Shown here: positions 43,872 through 53,307 of the stretch, piece after piece
How positions within the stretch are numbered: the stretch's first letter is position 1
Layout: every line of letters begins with the position of its first letter
Source: Falcatimonas sp. MSJ-15
Lineage (GTDB): Bacteria; Bacillota; Clostridia; Lachnospirales; Lachnospiraceae
Reading direction: 5' to 3'
NCBI RefSeq assembly: GCF_018918265.1
Contig: NZ_JAHLQC010000004.1
Coordinates: forward strand, 62,001 to 126,000
Length of the DNA: 64,000 nt
The notes under the pieces: generated by a model
Told to the model about the DNA's origin: nothing
The model's input: only the letters and a program-made list of their open reading frames with translations
Databases searched by the model: none
Made by a program: the position numbers and the translations under genes

Positions 43872-44736
43872 TAAACTGCCTTTCCAAACATGAATATAAT
43901 TCTTTTATAAGTTCTTCACTGACTTTAATATCATTCCACAGCTCATAAGCACTAATTCCCTGATACATAAGCATCTTAAGTCCATTATAAGCTACAACAC
44001 CTTTAGCTTTTGCAAGCTTCATAAATTGTGTCTCTAGTGGATTATATATAATGTCAACTGCACATTTTAACTTCGTATAGAATTCCTCATCTTCTATAAC
44101 TGCCTGATTATTATTAGGATACAATCCAACACTCGATGTCTGAATTGCTATATATTTATTATCTGTCATTATTGTATCATAACTATCAAGTGTTCCTGCA
44201 CTTGCAATATTTTTACCATAATAGTTGTTAACATTATCAGCTATATCCTGTGCTTTTTCAAGTGTTCTGTTAAGTATAATAATCTCTCCCGCCTGTTCAT
44301 CTGCACATAGAAATGCTATTGCTCTGCTTGCTCCACCTGCTCCAAGAATAACAATATGTTCATCCTTAAGACATATACCTTCATCATCAAGTTCCCTCTT
44401 TAGTCCTAATATATCTGTATTGTATCCCTTGTAGCCTTCTTTTGTTCTTACAAGTGTATTAACAGCTCCTATCGCTTTAGCAAGTGGTTCTATATCACTA
44501 AGTGCTTCAATAACAGCACTCTTATGTGGAACTGTAACATTCATTCCGAGTATATTAAGTGCATAAGCTCCTTTTACTGCTGTCAGCACATCATCTTTTT
44601 CAACTTTAAAAGTCGTATATACTGTATTAATATCCATCTTGTCTGCTATATAATTATGAATAAATGGTGACAGTGAATGTTCTACTGGATTGCCAATAAG
44701 TCCAAGTGTTCTTGTCTTTCCGTCTATTTTCCTCAT
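43864..44736 (-). CDS. aroE: shikimate 5-dehydrogenase
   Basis: 290 residues. Substrate-binding residues lie in GLIGNPVEHSLSPFIHN and NVTVPHK, the catalytic lysine in the latter, and the NADP loop is ILGAGGASRAIAF; NTDILGLKREL and the C-terminal GLKMLMYQGISAYELW complete the family. It reduces 3-dehydroshikimate to shikimate. Together with the fused aroK-aroQ it gives three consecutive shikimate steps in one operon; the overlap with the fusion gene indicates translational coupling. Confidence 0.95.
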   Translation of the reverse strand: MRKIDGKTRTLGLIGNPVEHSLSPFIHNYIADKMDINTVYTTFKVEKDDVLTAVKGAYALNILGMNVTVPHKSAVIEALSDIEPLAKAIGAVNTLVRTKEGYKGYNTDILGLKRELDDEGICLKDEHIVILGAGGASRAIAFLCADEQAGEIIILNRTLEKAQDIADNVNNYYGKNIASAGTLDSYDTIMTDNKYIAIQTSSVGLYPNNNQAVIEDEEFYTKLKCAVDIIYNPLETQFMKLAKAKGVVAYNGLKMLMYQGISAYELWNDIKVSEELIKELYSCLERQFNE

Positions 44737-44755
44737 ATTTTTTACCTGTATTTCA

Positions 44756-45268
44756 TTAAAAATTATCCAGGCTTCCTTCCTTTCCTTTATAAAAATGCAT
44801 TACTATCTTCTCAAGATATCTTTTTAGCACAATCTGAATCTCTTCTTTTGGATTAATCGGTGATACAAGAATGGTCTTAATTCCGGCTCTGTTAGCACCA
44901 TATACATCTGTAAATAACTGGTCACCAACAAAAACTGTTGTATTACGATCTGTATTCATAAGTTCCATAGCTTTTATATAATTCCTGGTCGAAGGTTTGT
45001 GTGCATCATAGATATATTTCGAATTAACCTGTTTTGCAAAACTCTCAACTCTGCCAATCTTATTATTAGATATAAGACATGTATCAAAGCCTTTTTCTCT
45101 AAGTTGTTCAAAAAAATCTACTGCCTGCTTAGTAGCTGGTGCTCCATGCATAACAAGTGTATTATCAATGTCAAACATAACACCTCTATAACCTTTTTTC
45201 CATAGAAGGTCAAAATCTATATTATAAGTCGAATCCATCTGTGCTTTTGGATAAAATTTCTTAAACAT
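44756..45268 (-). CDS. YqeG family HAD (IIIA-type) phosphatase
   Basis: 170 residues. HAD motif I is GVMFDIDNTLV (nucleophile Asp near 36), motif II is LISNN, and motif III/IV is HKPSTRN with VFVGDQLFTDVYGANRAGI. This is the YqeG pattern, usually found upstream of aroE in Firmicutes (yqeG-yqeH-aroD order in Bacillus). Homologues act on phosphatidylglycerol phosphate in some lineages, which would complement PgsA; for this organism that is inference. 19 bases separate it from aroE. Confidence 0.88.
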   Translation of the reverse strand: MFKKFYPKAQMDSTYNIDFDLLWKKGYRGVMFDIDNTLVMHGAPATKQAVDFFEQLREKGFDTCLISNNKIGRVESFAKQVNSKYIYDAHKPSTRNYIKAMELMNTDRNTTVFVGDQLFTDVYGANRAGIKTILVSPINPKEEIQIVLKRYLEKIVMHFYKGKEGSLDNF

Positions 45269-45346
45269 ATCATCCCTCTTTCTGTATTATCTTTATGTAA
45301 TTCTAAGATGTATACCTGCCACAAAGCAGTAAGTATTCACTATTTG

Positions 45347-45478
45347 CATAGTATATTAACTATATATTATTCTGTCTATCTGTCATATTAACTATATATT
45401 ATCTTATTCAGTCTACCTGTCAGATTCAATATATATTATCTTATTCAGTCTACTTGTCAGATTCAATATAATTATTTC
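45347..45478. repeat. tandem array, 37-bp unit
   Basis: Three complete 37-base units (45347-45383, 45384-45420, 45421-45457) and a partial fourth that runs into the nrdR stop codon. The core is ATATATTATCTTATTCAGTC. The array lies between the YqeG-type gene and nrdR. Confidence 0.8.
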
Positions 45479-45927
45479 TTATCAAGTATCTTCTTAAGTT
45501 CGTCTATAAATGTATTAACATCTTTGAACTCTCTATATACAGATGCAAATCTAACATACGCAACCTGATCAAGTTCATTAAGTTTATCCATAACAATATT
45601 GCCTATCTCTGAACTTTCAATCTCTTTTTCCTCACGGTTAAAGACTATCGTCTCAATATCATCAATAAGCTTATTAATCTTCTCTGCCGGAATAGGTCTT
45701 TTATGACATGCTCCATATACTCCTGCTGCCACTTTATCTCTGTCAAACGGTTCTCTGTTTCGGTCTTTTTTGATAACTATAAGTGGTATTACTTCAACTT
45801 TCTCGTATGTAGTAAATCTTTTTCCACATTTATCACACTGACGTCGGCGCCTGATTGCACTATTATCTTCTGCCGGTCTTGAATCTATTACTCTTGTATT
45901 TTCTTTTCCACAAAAAGGACACTTCAT
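45472..45927 (-). CDS. nrdR: transcriptional repressor NrdR
   Basis: 151 residues. The N-terminal zinc ribbon is MKCPFCGKENTRVIDSRPAE with the second pair in RRRRQCDKCGKRFTTYEKVE, and the ATP-cone domain follows (LIVIKKDRNREPFDRDKVAAG). NrdR binds NrdR boxes and represses ribonucleotide reductase operons in response to ATP/dATP. No nrd gene is in the window. Length and order are standard. Confidence 0.97.
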   Translation of the reverse strand: MKCPFCGKENTRVIDSRPAEDNSAIRRRRQCDKCGKRFTTYEKVEVIPLIVIKKDRNREPFDRDKVAAGVYGACHKRPIPAEKINKLIDDIETIVFNREEKEIESSEIGNIVMDKLNELDQVAYVRFASVYREFKDVNTFIDELKKILDKK

Positions 45928-46038
45928 ATTCTATTTTTACCTCCACTTCACCATTTATTGAATTTCTATAACTGATTATAGGTAAAAAATATCTGTCGGT
46001 CAAGCATATACGTTATTATTAATCATTATTTTAATATT

Positions 46039-46296
46039 TTATACAACTTTTTTAGTCACTTCTTTTAGATCTACACTCACAAGTATTATATCCGAACCTA
46101 TCTGATTAACACATCTGTAAGGAATTATATATTCTATCTCTCTGCCTGTAATTCCAAACAGTTTACATGGTCCGGGGACTATAAGTGCTTTTATGACACC
46201 TGTGTTAATATCAAAGTCAACGTCTGATACATTACCGATTATCTTACAGTCACAGGTATTAATAACTTCTTTTTCCCTTAGCTCGCATACTCTCAT
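46039..46296 (-). CDS. YlmC/YmxH family PRC-barrel protein
   Basis: 85 residues from ATG 46296 (AGGTGG 6 bases upstream); a GTG three codons earlier is not preferred. The PRC-barrel reads MRVCELREKEVINTCDCKIIG, then DVDFDINTGVIKALIVPGP and IPYRCVNQIGSDIILV. Such proteins are conserved in sporulating Firmicutes, expressed around sporulation, and of unknown function. Its retention beside nrdR matches clostridial order. Confidence 0.85.
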   Translation of the reverse strand: MRVCELREKEVINTCDCKIIGNVSDVDFDINTGVIKALIVPGPCKLFGITGREIEYIIPYRCVNQIGSDIILVSVDLKEVTKKVV

Positions 46297-46538
46297 AGAA
46301 ACCACCTATTCTAAAACATATTAACAGCAGACTTTAGTATATCTCCATAGTGCATGACTCACATGTTATAGTATATTAATGATAGACTTTCTTCTTGCTA
46401 TAATGTATGTTTATATACTATATAGTCTACTACTTACTTGTTTTATATTATTATATCACTATAATATACTGCTTATCTTAAATATATTATCCAAACTTAG
46501 AGAAGTTATTGTAAATTTATAGTCTGTTATTGTATATC

Positions 46539-46588
46539 TGTTATTAATCTACAACTCTTATACTGTTGTTAATCTACAACTTTTATAC
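46539..46588. repeat. 25-bp tandem duplication covering the cyclophilin stop codon
   Basis: Two adjacent 25-base copies (46539-46563 and 46564-46588) differing at two bases. The gene-proximal copy contains the last codons and the stop of the PPIase gene; the distal copy repeats them after the stop. Confidence 0.75.
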
Positions 46589-47282
46589 TGTTAATAACCG
46601 GCTGATTTTCTTTTTTAACTGTACCATTACTATCTTCAACCTTTGTATCTTCACATATCTTATCAACTATATCCATTCCGTCTGTAACCATTCCAAATGC
46701 CGCATAATTACCATCAAGATAATCTGCATCTTCATGCATTATAAAAAATTGTGAACTTGCACTGTCATTAGCACTTGATCTTGCCATTGATATGACACCT
46801 CTTTTGTGGGAAATCGGATTCTCAATTCCATTAGATGAGAATTCACCTTTTATCTTCTCATCTGAACCACCCATTCCTGTTCCAAGAGGATCTCCTCCCT
46901 GAATCATAAATCCAGATATAATCCTATGAAATGTAAGTCCATCGTAAAAACCTTCATTGCAAAGTTTTACAAAGTTTGCAACTGTTATAGGTGCAACTTC
47001 TCCATATAATTCTACTTTAATAGTACCATAATCTTTTACATCAATCTCAACATGGTTAGTTACTTTATAATCACTATCAGTATTAGTATCTGAGTTATTG
47101 CTATTATCTGTATTATCTTTTTGGTTATCTGACTTACTGTCTGTTGTCTCTTTATTATTGCCATCACTTAACGTAGTCTCTTTATTTGATGTATTCTGCT
47201 TATTATTACCACATCCTGACATCAAACCCATTATCATGCATGCAATGCATATTGTTATTATTCTAAATTTCTTCATTTTCAT
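46569..47282 (-). CDS. cyclophilin-type peptidyl-prolyl isomerase lipoprotein
   Basis: 237 residues. A lipoprotein signal (RIITICIACMIMGLMSGC, with lipobox L-M-S-G-C) leads to a long Asn/Asp/Ser/Lys linker (about 25-75), then a compact cyclophilin domain: IKVELYGEVAPITVANFVKL, FHRIISGFMIQGGDP, and MARSSANDSASSQFFI. The order fits extracellular membrane-anchored foldases that act on secreted proteins. The small cyclophilin lacks extra domains. It is downstream of sbcC in the same direction with a 28-base gap. Confidence 0.92.
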   Translation of the reverse strand: MKMKKFRIITICIACMIMGLMSGCGNNKQNTSNKETTLSDGNNKETTDSKSDNQKDNTDNSNNSDTNTDSDYKVTNHVEIDVKDYGTIKVELYGEVAPITVANFVKLCNEGFYDGLTFHRIISGFMIQGGDPLGTGMGGSDEKIKGEFSSNGIENPISHKRGVISMARSSANDSASSQFFIMHEDADYLDGNYAAFGMVTDGMDIVDKICEDTKVEDSNGTVKKENQPVINSIKVVD

Positions 47283-47310
47283 TCCTCCATTATCTACAAA
47301 TTACACATTG

Positions 47311-50300
47311 TTATTTTTCTATTGTAACAGTACTTCCTTTATTTGACTTTGTCACAACTATCTTCTTGTCAATTCGTTCTCTAAGTTCAGCTACATGAGA
47401 GATAATTCCAATAAGGCAGTCGCTTTCAGACATCGAATTAAGTACATTAATAGATGTCTCTAGCGTATCCTGATCAAGTGTTCCAAAGCCTTCGTCTATA
47501 AACATTGTATCAAGTTTTATGCCACCATTATTATATTTTACAATATCTGACAAACCAAGTGCCATAGAGAGAGACGTAACGAATGACTCGCCTCCTGAAA
47601 GAGTTCTTACATCTCTTTCTTTGCCTGTGCTTCTGTCAAATACCATAATATCAAGACCTCTGTTACCTTTAGTCCTTGCTCCTCTTCTTAATTCAAATTG
47701 ATTATTCATCATATTCTTAAGTCGCATATTAGCCTGACTTAAGATCTGCTCAAAGAAAACTCCCTGAACATAAGTCTCAAATTTATAATTACCATTGGCA
47801 ACATCATTAAGTTTCTTACTCTTCTTATACTCACTATCTGCTTTTTGAAGTTCTTTGCCATATTTTTTAAGAAGCATCTCCTTATTTTTGTCAAGAGTTA
47901 TTCTCTCATGAAGTTCATCACGTTTTTTTCTGATCTCTTCAATCTCATCGACAGTCTTTTTTAGAGTTTCTTTATATTCTGTAACATCTTCTCGCTCTTT
48001 TGTATCTATTCCCTGTTGTTCTAAATCACTTAGTCTTGTCTCATTCTCTGTTACAGTCTTATCATACTCTGATATAGCTTGTCTCATTTCATCTATCTCA
48101 TGTTCATCCAAAAGAGCTTTTTTATACTCTTCTTTATCATAGAATTCCTGCTCTTTCAATATTTCTTCAAACTTTTTGCAAGTATCATCAGCTTTTATTT
48201 TAGTATCATTTATGAAATCTTCATTTTCTTTAAATGCACCATTAAGACTATCAATCTTAGTCTTCTTTTCTTCATATTTAGCTGTAAATTCTCTTATCTC
48301 AGTCTGAAGTACATTAAGAATATCTTTTGTCTTATATAACTCGTCTGTAACATCTTCTTCACTCTTTATAAGTTCTTTTTTCAATTCTTCATACTTAGCT
48401 TCAGTTTTTATAAAGTTCTCATTCTCTGTATGATATATATCTGCATATCTGTTATATGCATCATTACATTCTTCTCTTTGTATTTTCAATTTTTCATTCT
48501 CTACATCTGCATTATCTCTACGAACAACCTGTTTTTCAAGAAAATCAAGATTTTTCTTAAGAAGTGCAAGATCTTTTGAATATTTTGCTATCACATTCTC
48601 AATAACTTCTACTATATGTTCAAATGATTCTGTCTCAAGGTTATCTGAGAGATAATTATTAAGATTATTAAGCAGATTAATCTTGTCTGTCTCTATCTTA
48701 CCTTTAAGCGATGCTATATGTTCATTATGATTTCTATATATGCTTTCTGCTTCATCGAATTCTTTTCTTGCTTTCTTTACATCTTCTTCATCAGGTGCAT
48801 TCTCTGGAAGTGTTGCGATCTTAGGATGTATAAGTGAACCACATACTTTACATGGCATTCCTTCTGTAAGACCAATAGCAAGTCTTCCGGCTATATGATC
48901 ATAATATGCTGTGTCAACATCAAGATATCTGCTATTAAGTCTATTACGTTCTGCAAGAAGTATCTTTTGTTCTCCATAGGCATTATTAAGTTCTTTCATT
49001 AAGCCTGCAAGCTGTTTTGCCTTTGTATCAAGTTGTCTGAATGCTTCTACAACAGCATTAATATTATTAATCTCATATTCACAACGCTGTTTCTCTGTTC
49101 CTGCACTGGCAAGGAATTTTAGGAGTTTATCATTCTCTCTTATCTTCCCATCCAAAGAATCAAGTTTTGTCTTAAATTCTTCTTTTTTTGCACTTGCATC
49201 TGTAATTATGCTTTTTTCTTTTGCATATAGGCTTTTAATCTCATCAAATTGTTTATATTTTTCAAGTTGTTTTGACAACTCATTTATTTTATTAATATAT
49301 GGAGTCTGATCAACTTGTAGTTCTTCATCAAGCTTTCCTTTTACAATATTGGCTGATTTTTGTTCAACTTCTATTGTCTTTTTAAGTTCTTCATTTTTAG
49401 TAATCTTATCCATATACTGTTTGGTGAGCATCTGCCATCTGTCATCATACGGTTTTATCTTAACAGCTTTGTCATATTTTCTTACATTATTTTTATATAA
49501 CTCTATAACATTGCTATTCTCTTTCAGATTATTTTTTTTGATAATACATGCTTCATACATGTCAATCTTCTTATTAATCTCATCTGCAGCCATAAGAGCA
49601 TTATTCACTGCTATCTTTTCTTTCTCTTTTTTCTTAATAGCTGCATCATATTCTTCAAGTTTTCGTGTTGCTGCTTCTATACTCTTACCTAGTTCCTGTG
49701 ACATATCTTCACAATCAAATACATCTTTTTCACCTGTAAGTTCTATTACTTTCTCTTTTATCTTTTTATATTCTATCGCATTTTTATTGTTGATATCTCT
49801 TATTCGTTCCTGTATGTCATTAAACCTATATGTATCAAAAATAGAACGAAATAACTCAACTCTGTCATCTGTTGATGCCAATAAAAGCTTTTGGAACTCA
49901 CCTTGTGCAATCATGGCAATCTGTCTAAATTGTGATACATTAATTCCAAGAATCTCTTTTATCTTGCCTTTCTCACCATCAATATCTCTTGTTGATGTAA
50001 GAACTGTTCCATCCGGAAGTGTAAGTGCAACACTATGTGGAATCTTTGTCTTATATCCTGGTCGTTCATAAGACGGATTACGTCTTATTATATATACTTC
50101 ATTATTATGCTCAAACTCAAGTTCTACATACGTCTTAACTTTAGGTTCAGCATAATCACTTCTTAGCATCTCCGGCGTTCTTGCATCTTTTCTCTTACCG
50201 TTACCAACTGTATCTTTACTATTCTCACCATATAATGCAAATGTAATTGCGTCAAATATCGTTGTCTTTCCAGAACCGGTACTTCCTGTTATAAGCACCA

Positions 50301-50388
50301 GACCTTTTTTACCAAATTCATCAAATGGAATCTCTGTCTTCTTAAGATATGTTCCAAATGCTTCCATCGTAAGTCTTATAGGTCTCAT
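47311..50388 (-). CDS. sbcC: SbcC exonuclease subunit (SMC-like ATPase)
   Basis: 1025 residues from ATG 50388; an 11-codon in-frame extension overlaps sbcD and is not used. N-terminal Walker A is GSTGSGKTTIFDAITFALYG, followed by two long coiled-coil arms with the zinc hook CKVCGSLIHPK near residue 510, and the C-terminal ABC part with signature LSGGESFVTSLSMALGLSD and Walker B LDTMFIDEGFGTLD. With SbcD it makes an ATP-dependent double-strand nuclease that opens hairpins and processes ends. Its ATG follows the sbcD stop by two bases. Confidence 0.96.
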   Translation of the reverse strand: MRPIRLTMEAFGTYLKKTEIPFDEFGKKGLVLITGSTGSGKTTIFDAITFALYGENSKDTVGNGKRKDARTPEMLRSDYAEPKVKTYVELEFEHNNEVYIIRRNPSYERPGYKTKIPHSVALTLPDGTVLTSTRDIDGEKGKIKEILGINVSQFRQIAMIAQGEFQKLLLASTDDRVELFRSIFDTYRFNDIQERIRDINNKNAIEYKKIKEKVIELTGEKDVFDCEDMSQELGKSIEAATRKLEEYDAAIKKKEKEKIAVNNALMAADEINKKIDMYEACIIKKNNLKENSNVIELYKNNVRKYDKAVKIKPYDDRWQMLTKQYMDKITKNEELKKTIEVEQKSANIVKGKLDEELQVDQTPYINKINELSKQLEKYKQFDEIKSLYAKEKSIITDASAKKEEFKTKLDSLDGKIRENDKLLKFLASAGTEKQRCEYEINNINAVVEAFRQLDTKAKQLAGLMKELNNAYGEQKILLAERNRLNSRYLDVDTAYYDHIAGRLAIGLTEGMPCKVCGSLIHPKIATLPENAPDEEDVKKARKEFDEAESIYRNHNEHIASLKGKIETDKINLLNNLNNYLSDNLETESFEHIVEVIENVIAKYSKDLALLKKNLDFLEKQVVRRDNADVENEKLKIQREECNDAYNRYADIYHTENENFIKTEAKYEELKKELIKSEEDVTDELYKTKDILNVLQTEIREFTAKYEEKKTKIDSLNGAFKENEDFINDTKIKADDTCKKFEEILKEQEFYDKEEYKKALLDEHEIDEMRQAISEYDKTVTENETRLSDLEQQGIDTKEREDVTEYKETLKKTVDEIEEIRKKRDELHERITLDKNKEMLLKKYGKELQKADSEYKKSKKLNDVANGNYKFETYVQGVFFEQILSQANMRLKNMMNNQFELRRGARTKGNRGLDIMVFDRSTGKERDVRTLSGGESFVTSLSMALGLSDIVKYNNGGIKLDTMFIDEGFGTLDQDTLETSINVLNSMSESDCLIGIISHVAELRERIDKKIVVTKSNKGSTVTIEK

Positions 50389-50390
50389 CA

Positions 50391-51506
50391 CTAATCCTCC
50401 CCGTTGCCACTTTCCATACATCTAACAAGATAAGCCTTATCCTGTTCATTCATATCTTCACCTGTAATCTCTTTATAAAAATCAGAGAATAGTTCGTATT
50501 TATCTTTATTAAGTACATTATCACCGGCAATACCATCTAATATATCTATTGCCTTCTTGTCTTCAAAGACAATCTGCATAATATTCGGATATATCTTTTG
50601 AAGTTTTGCCATAGCATCAATCGCAACATCATCTGTAAGAATTACTTTTACATAATCATCTGTTGCCTCTTCTCTTGTTAATAGTTCTTCAAGACTACCT
50701 CTTACTTCTACCATTCTATGTAGTGGCAGAAGTGGAAGAAAAGTAATCTTTGGAACTTTGCCTTCATCAAAATCTATCACTGTTATGCTCTTTTTATCAT
50801 CCTTTTCTGAAAAAGAATAACTAAGTGGTGTTCCACTATATCTCATAGTCTCACGAAGCACTTTCTGTGGCCTGTGAATATGTCCAAGTGCAACATAATC
50901 ATAATCATCAAATATCGTTCCATCAACATTATCAACTGTTCCAACTGTTATCTCTGATTCAGTTCTAATAGCTCCTGTAACAAACTGATGGGCAATCATA
51001 ACATTCCTCTTTGATTTGTCAACATAAGTTGATTCAATTACCGCTTTAATAGCATCATTATAACTCTCTATATCTCTATCTTCATAATATCCTCTTACAT
51101 CCATAGGTTTTATAAATGGAAGCATATAAAAATTAACTTCACCATATTCGTCATCAAGTGTTACTACTCTTACTTTCCCATCAAATACACTTTCAATATA
51201 TATATTATTACTCTCAAGCAGTCTGCTCGCAAAATTGAGTCTATGTGAAGAATCATGGTTACCACTAATTATAAGAATCTTCGCTCCCGTTTTTGATATT
51301 TTTGTAAAAAACTCATCAAGAATATTCACAGCCTCAATAGACGGAACCGACTTGTCATATATATCTCCTGCAAATATAACTGCCTGTGGATGTTCTTCTT
51401 CTATATAAGATAATATCTCATCAAGAATATGTATCTGTTCTTCTTTCATGCTATATTCATGAACACTTTTTCCTATATGCAAATCTGATAAGTGAAATAT
51501 TTTCAT
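50391..51506 (-). CDS. sbcD: SbcD nuclease subunit
   Basis: 371 residues. The calcineurin-like phosphoesterase motifs are all present: FHLSDLHIGK (motif I), FAGDIYDK (II), ISGNHDSSHRL (III), IAHQFV (IV) and LGHIHRPQ (V). The C-terminal capping domain follows. It cleaves DNA with Mn2+ in complex with SbcC, whose gene follows at two bases. Mre11/Rad50-type role in repair and palindrome processing. Confidence 0.96.
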   Translation of the reverse strand: MKIFHLSDLHIGKSVHEYSMKEEQIHILDEILSYIEEEHPQAVIFAGDIYDKSVPSIEAVNILDEFFTKISKTGAKILIISGNHDSSHRLNFASRLLESNNIYIESVFDGKVRVVTLDDEYGEVNFYMLPFIKPMDVRGYYEDRDIESYNDAIKAVIESTYVDKSKRNVMIAHQFVTGAIRTESEITVGTVDNVDGTIFDDYDYVALGHIHRPQKVLRETMRYSGTPLSYSFSEKDDKKSITVIDFDEGKVPKITFLPLLPLHRMVEVRGSLEELLTREEATDDYVKVILTDDVAIDAMAKLQKIYPNIMQIVFEDKKAIDILDGIAGDNVLNKDKYELFSDFYKEITGEDMNEQDKAYLVRCMESGNGED

Positions 51507-51695
51507 CTAAATTATTGCCTCCTCAATCCCAAAAACACACGTTCTTTCGTTAATTTCAATATTTCTAATCTATCACATTATCTATTTTTATTCAAGATAC
51601 TTTATTATCAACTGTCTCATCTCATACATAAAAAACACTCTTCGTTCTAACAAAAGATTCCATTTAAATATCGCTTAATCTAATAGTATATTAAA

Positions 51696-51828
51696 GAAAC
51701 CTGATGCTTATGCACCAGGTTTCCAATATGGGATTTTACCCCCGCTCTTGACAAAGAGCCAAAAATCCATCATACAGCTCATATTAATTACTCGCATTAA
51801 GTAACTCATATAAGTTATATGATGGATT
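51696..51828 (-). other. hairpin-rich spacer after yebC, with mutually exclusive stems
   Basis: Three inverted repeats occur in this 397-base gap: GAAACCTG/CAGGTTTC (51696-51723), GGATTTT..GCTCTT/AAGAGC..AAAATCC (51731-51768) and AATCCATCATA/TATGATGGATT (51764-51828). The second and third share the strand AATCC, so only one can form at a time, like a terminator with a competing stem. GGCTCTTTGTCAAGAGC on the minus strand reminds me of ISL3-type insertion sequence ends, but no transposase remains. The segments outside, 51507-51695 and 51829-51903, show nothing. Confidence 0.45.
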
Positions 51829-51903
51829 CGATATATACTTCTACATATCTATTAAATTGTATCTTTCATATTATATTAAATCAATCAATATAATCAGATA
51901 TAA

Positions 51904-52632
51904 TTATTCATCCCAGTTATGATATACTTCCTGAACATCATCATCTTCATCAAGTAAATCAAGAATTCTATTCATTAACTTGATATCCTGTTCATCAGTT
52001 AATTCAACCCATGTCTGTGGAATCATTGTAACTTCTGCTGAAGCCATTGTAATACCTGCATTCTCAAGATTCTCTCTTACTGCACTGAAATCTTCTGGTG
52101 CTGTTGTTACTTCGTAGCTGTCTTCTTCATCTGCAAAATCTTCTGCACCTGCATCTAATGCTATCATCATAAGTTCATCCGGATCCATATCACATTCTTC
52201 TTTATCAATGATAATCTGTCCTTTTTTATCGAACATAAATGATACACATCCTGGTGTTCCTACATTACCGCTTCCTTTTGTAAATGCATTACGAACGTTA
52301 GAAGCTGTTCTATTCTTATTATCTGTTAATGTCTCAACAATAATTGCTGTTCCACTTGGTCCGTATCCTTCATATGTAATTGATTCATAGTTAACAGCAT
52401 TAGCATCACCTGCTGCCTTCTTAATACTACGTTCGATTGTATCATTAGGCATGTTGTTTGATTTTGCTTTTGCTATAACATCCTTTAACTTGCTGTTATT
52501 TGCTGGATCTGGTCCACCTTCTTTAACAGCAACAACTATTTCTTTTCCGATTCTTGTGAAAATCTTACCCTTAGCGGCATCGTTTTTCTCTTTTTTATGT
52601 TTTATGTTGGCAAACTTTGAATGTCCTGACAT
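51904..52632 (-). CDS. yebC: YebC/PmpR family regulator (TACO1-like)
   Basis: 242 residues, full length. It begins [20 protein letters not shown] and has the characteristic [38 protein letters not shown] and [20 protein letters not shown] segments plus [15 protein letters not shown]. Members bind DNA as regulators in some bacteria and help translate polyproline proteins in others. It has a consensus ribosome site (AAGGAG) and no obvious partner gene. Which of the two roles applies is unknown. Confidence 0.93.
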   Translation of the reverse strand: MSGHSKFANIKHKKEKNDAAKGKIFTRIGKEIVVAVKEGGPDPANNSKLKDVIAKAKSNNMPNDTIERSIKKAAGDANAVNYESITYEGYGPSGTAIIVETLTDNKNRTASNVRNAFTKGSGNVGTPGCVSFMFDKKGQIIIDKEECDMDPDELMMIALDAGAEDFADEEDSYEVTTAPEDFSAVRENLENAGITMASAEVTMIPQTWVELTDEQDIKLMNRILDLLDEDDDVQEVYHNWDE

Positions 52633-52882
52633 AATAACGCTCCTTTTTTATAATTATCTTCCGGTCAAATGACCACTATTCTTCATTTTACCACTTTTAA
52701 TGTATCTTCGCAAGTATGTTTTATTATAGCATAATATATTTTCTTAACAATCTGTCTACAAGTCTTATTATGCCTTCGTATCTCTCCGATATATTAACAG
52801 TATAATAAACTGTAAAATATTATCTTAAGTATAGGATATTTTATATGTCTGTGCATCTTTATATATTGGAAGGAGTGTCCAT

Positions 52883-53182
52883 ATGGTCGATTTAAACGAT
52901 TTAAAAAAAGCTTTTGAACGTGAAGAGCAAAAAGCTGAAGAAACAACTATTGAAAAAGAACGCCAGCTTTTAAAAGATGTCACTATCTATTTGTGTGATA
53001 AAAAAGGTGTTTCCGCTGTTAAAGGATATGAACCTGATGAGATTACTGAGTTTTTATTAAAGCCTGTATCAGAGATTAAACAATGTATTGGCTATGCTGA
53101 TATGAATGATGATGAACTTGAAGGGCTTGCTTATACTCTGCGTAAAAAAATTCAAAAATCAGGAAGCATTATTAACTGGTAA
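52883..53182 (+). CDS. conserved small acidic protein, unknown
   Basis: 99 residues, a plus-strand gene with GGAAGGAG nine bases before the ATG. It has a charged helical N-terminal part (LKKAFEREEQKAEETTIEKE) and a globular segment IYLCDKKGVSAVKGYEPDEI followed by CIGYADMNDDELEGLAYTLR. No membrane segment, signal peptide or known domain is recognised. It is monocistronic with its own terminator, convergent with the next gene. Function is unknown. Confidence 0.6.
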   Translation: MVDLNDLKKAFEREEQKAEETTIEKERQLLKDVTIYLCDKKGVSAVKGYEPDEITEFLLKPVSEIKQCIGYADMNDDELEGLAYTLRKKIQKSGSIINW

Positions 53183-53220
53183 TATTATATTCATTCTTCA
53201 TAATACATAATCACATCTAC

Positions 53221-53284
53221 ACAAAAGCCACTTAATGAACTATAACCTCAAAATCTTTGTTATCGTTCACTAAGTGGCTTTTGT
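53221..53284. terminator. bidirectional terminator
   Basis: Stem ACAAAAGCCACTTA / TAAGTGGCTTTTGT with inner ATGAAC/GTTCAC-type pairing, between a plus-strand gene and the converging regulator gene. A- and T-runs flank both sides. Confidence 0.85.
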
Positions 53285-53307
53285 ATAATATATAATTATT
53301 CTATAAT

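Noticed and set aside
49349..50071. 240-codon plus-strand frame within sbcC
   Set aside because: It is antisense to the sbcC coiled coil; the hydrophobic, Ser/Leu-rich composition is what antisense of a Lys/Glu-rich coil gives.
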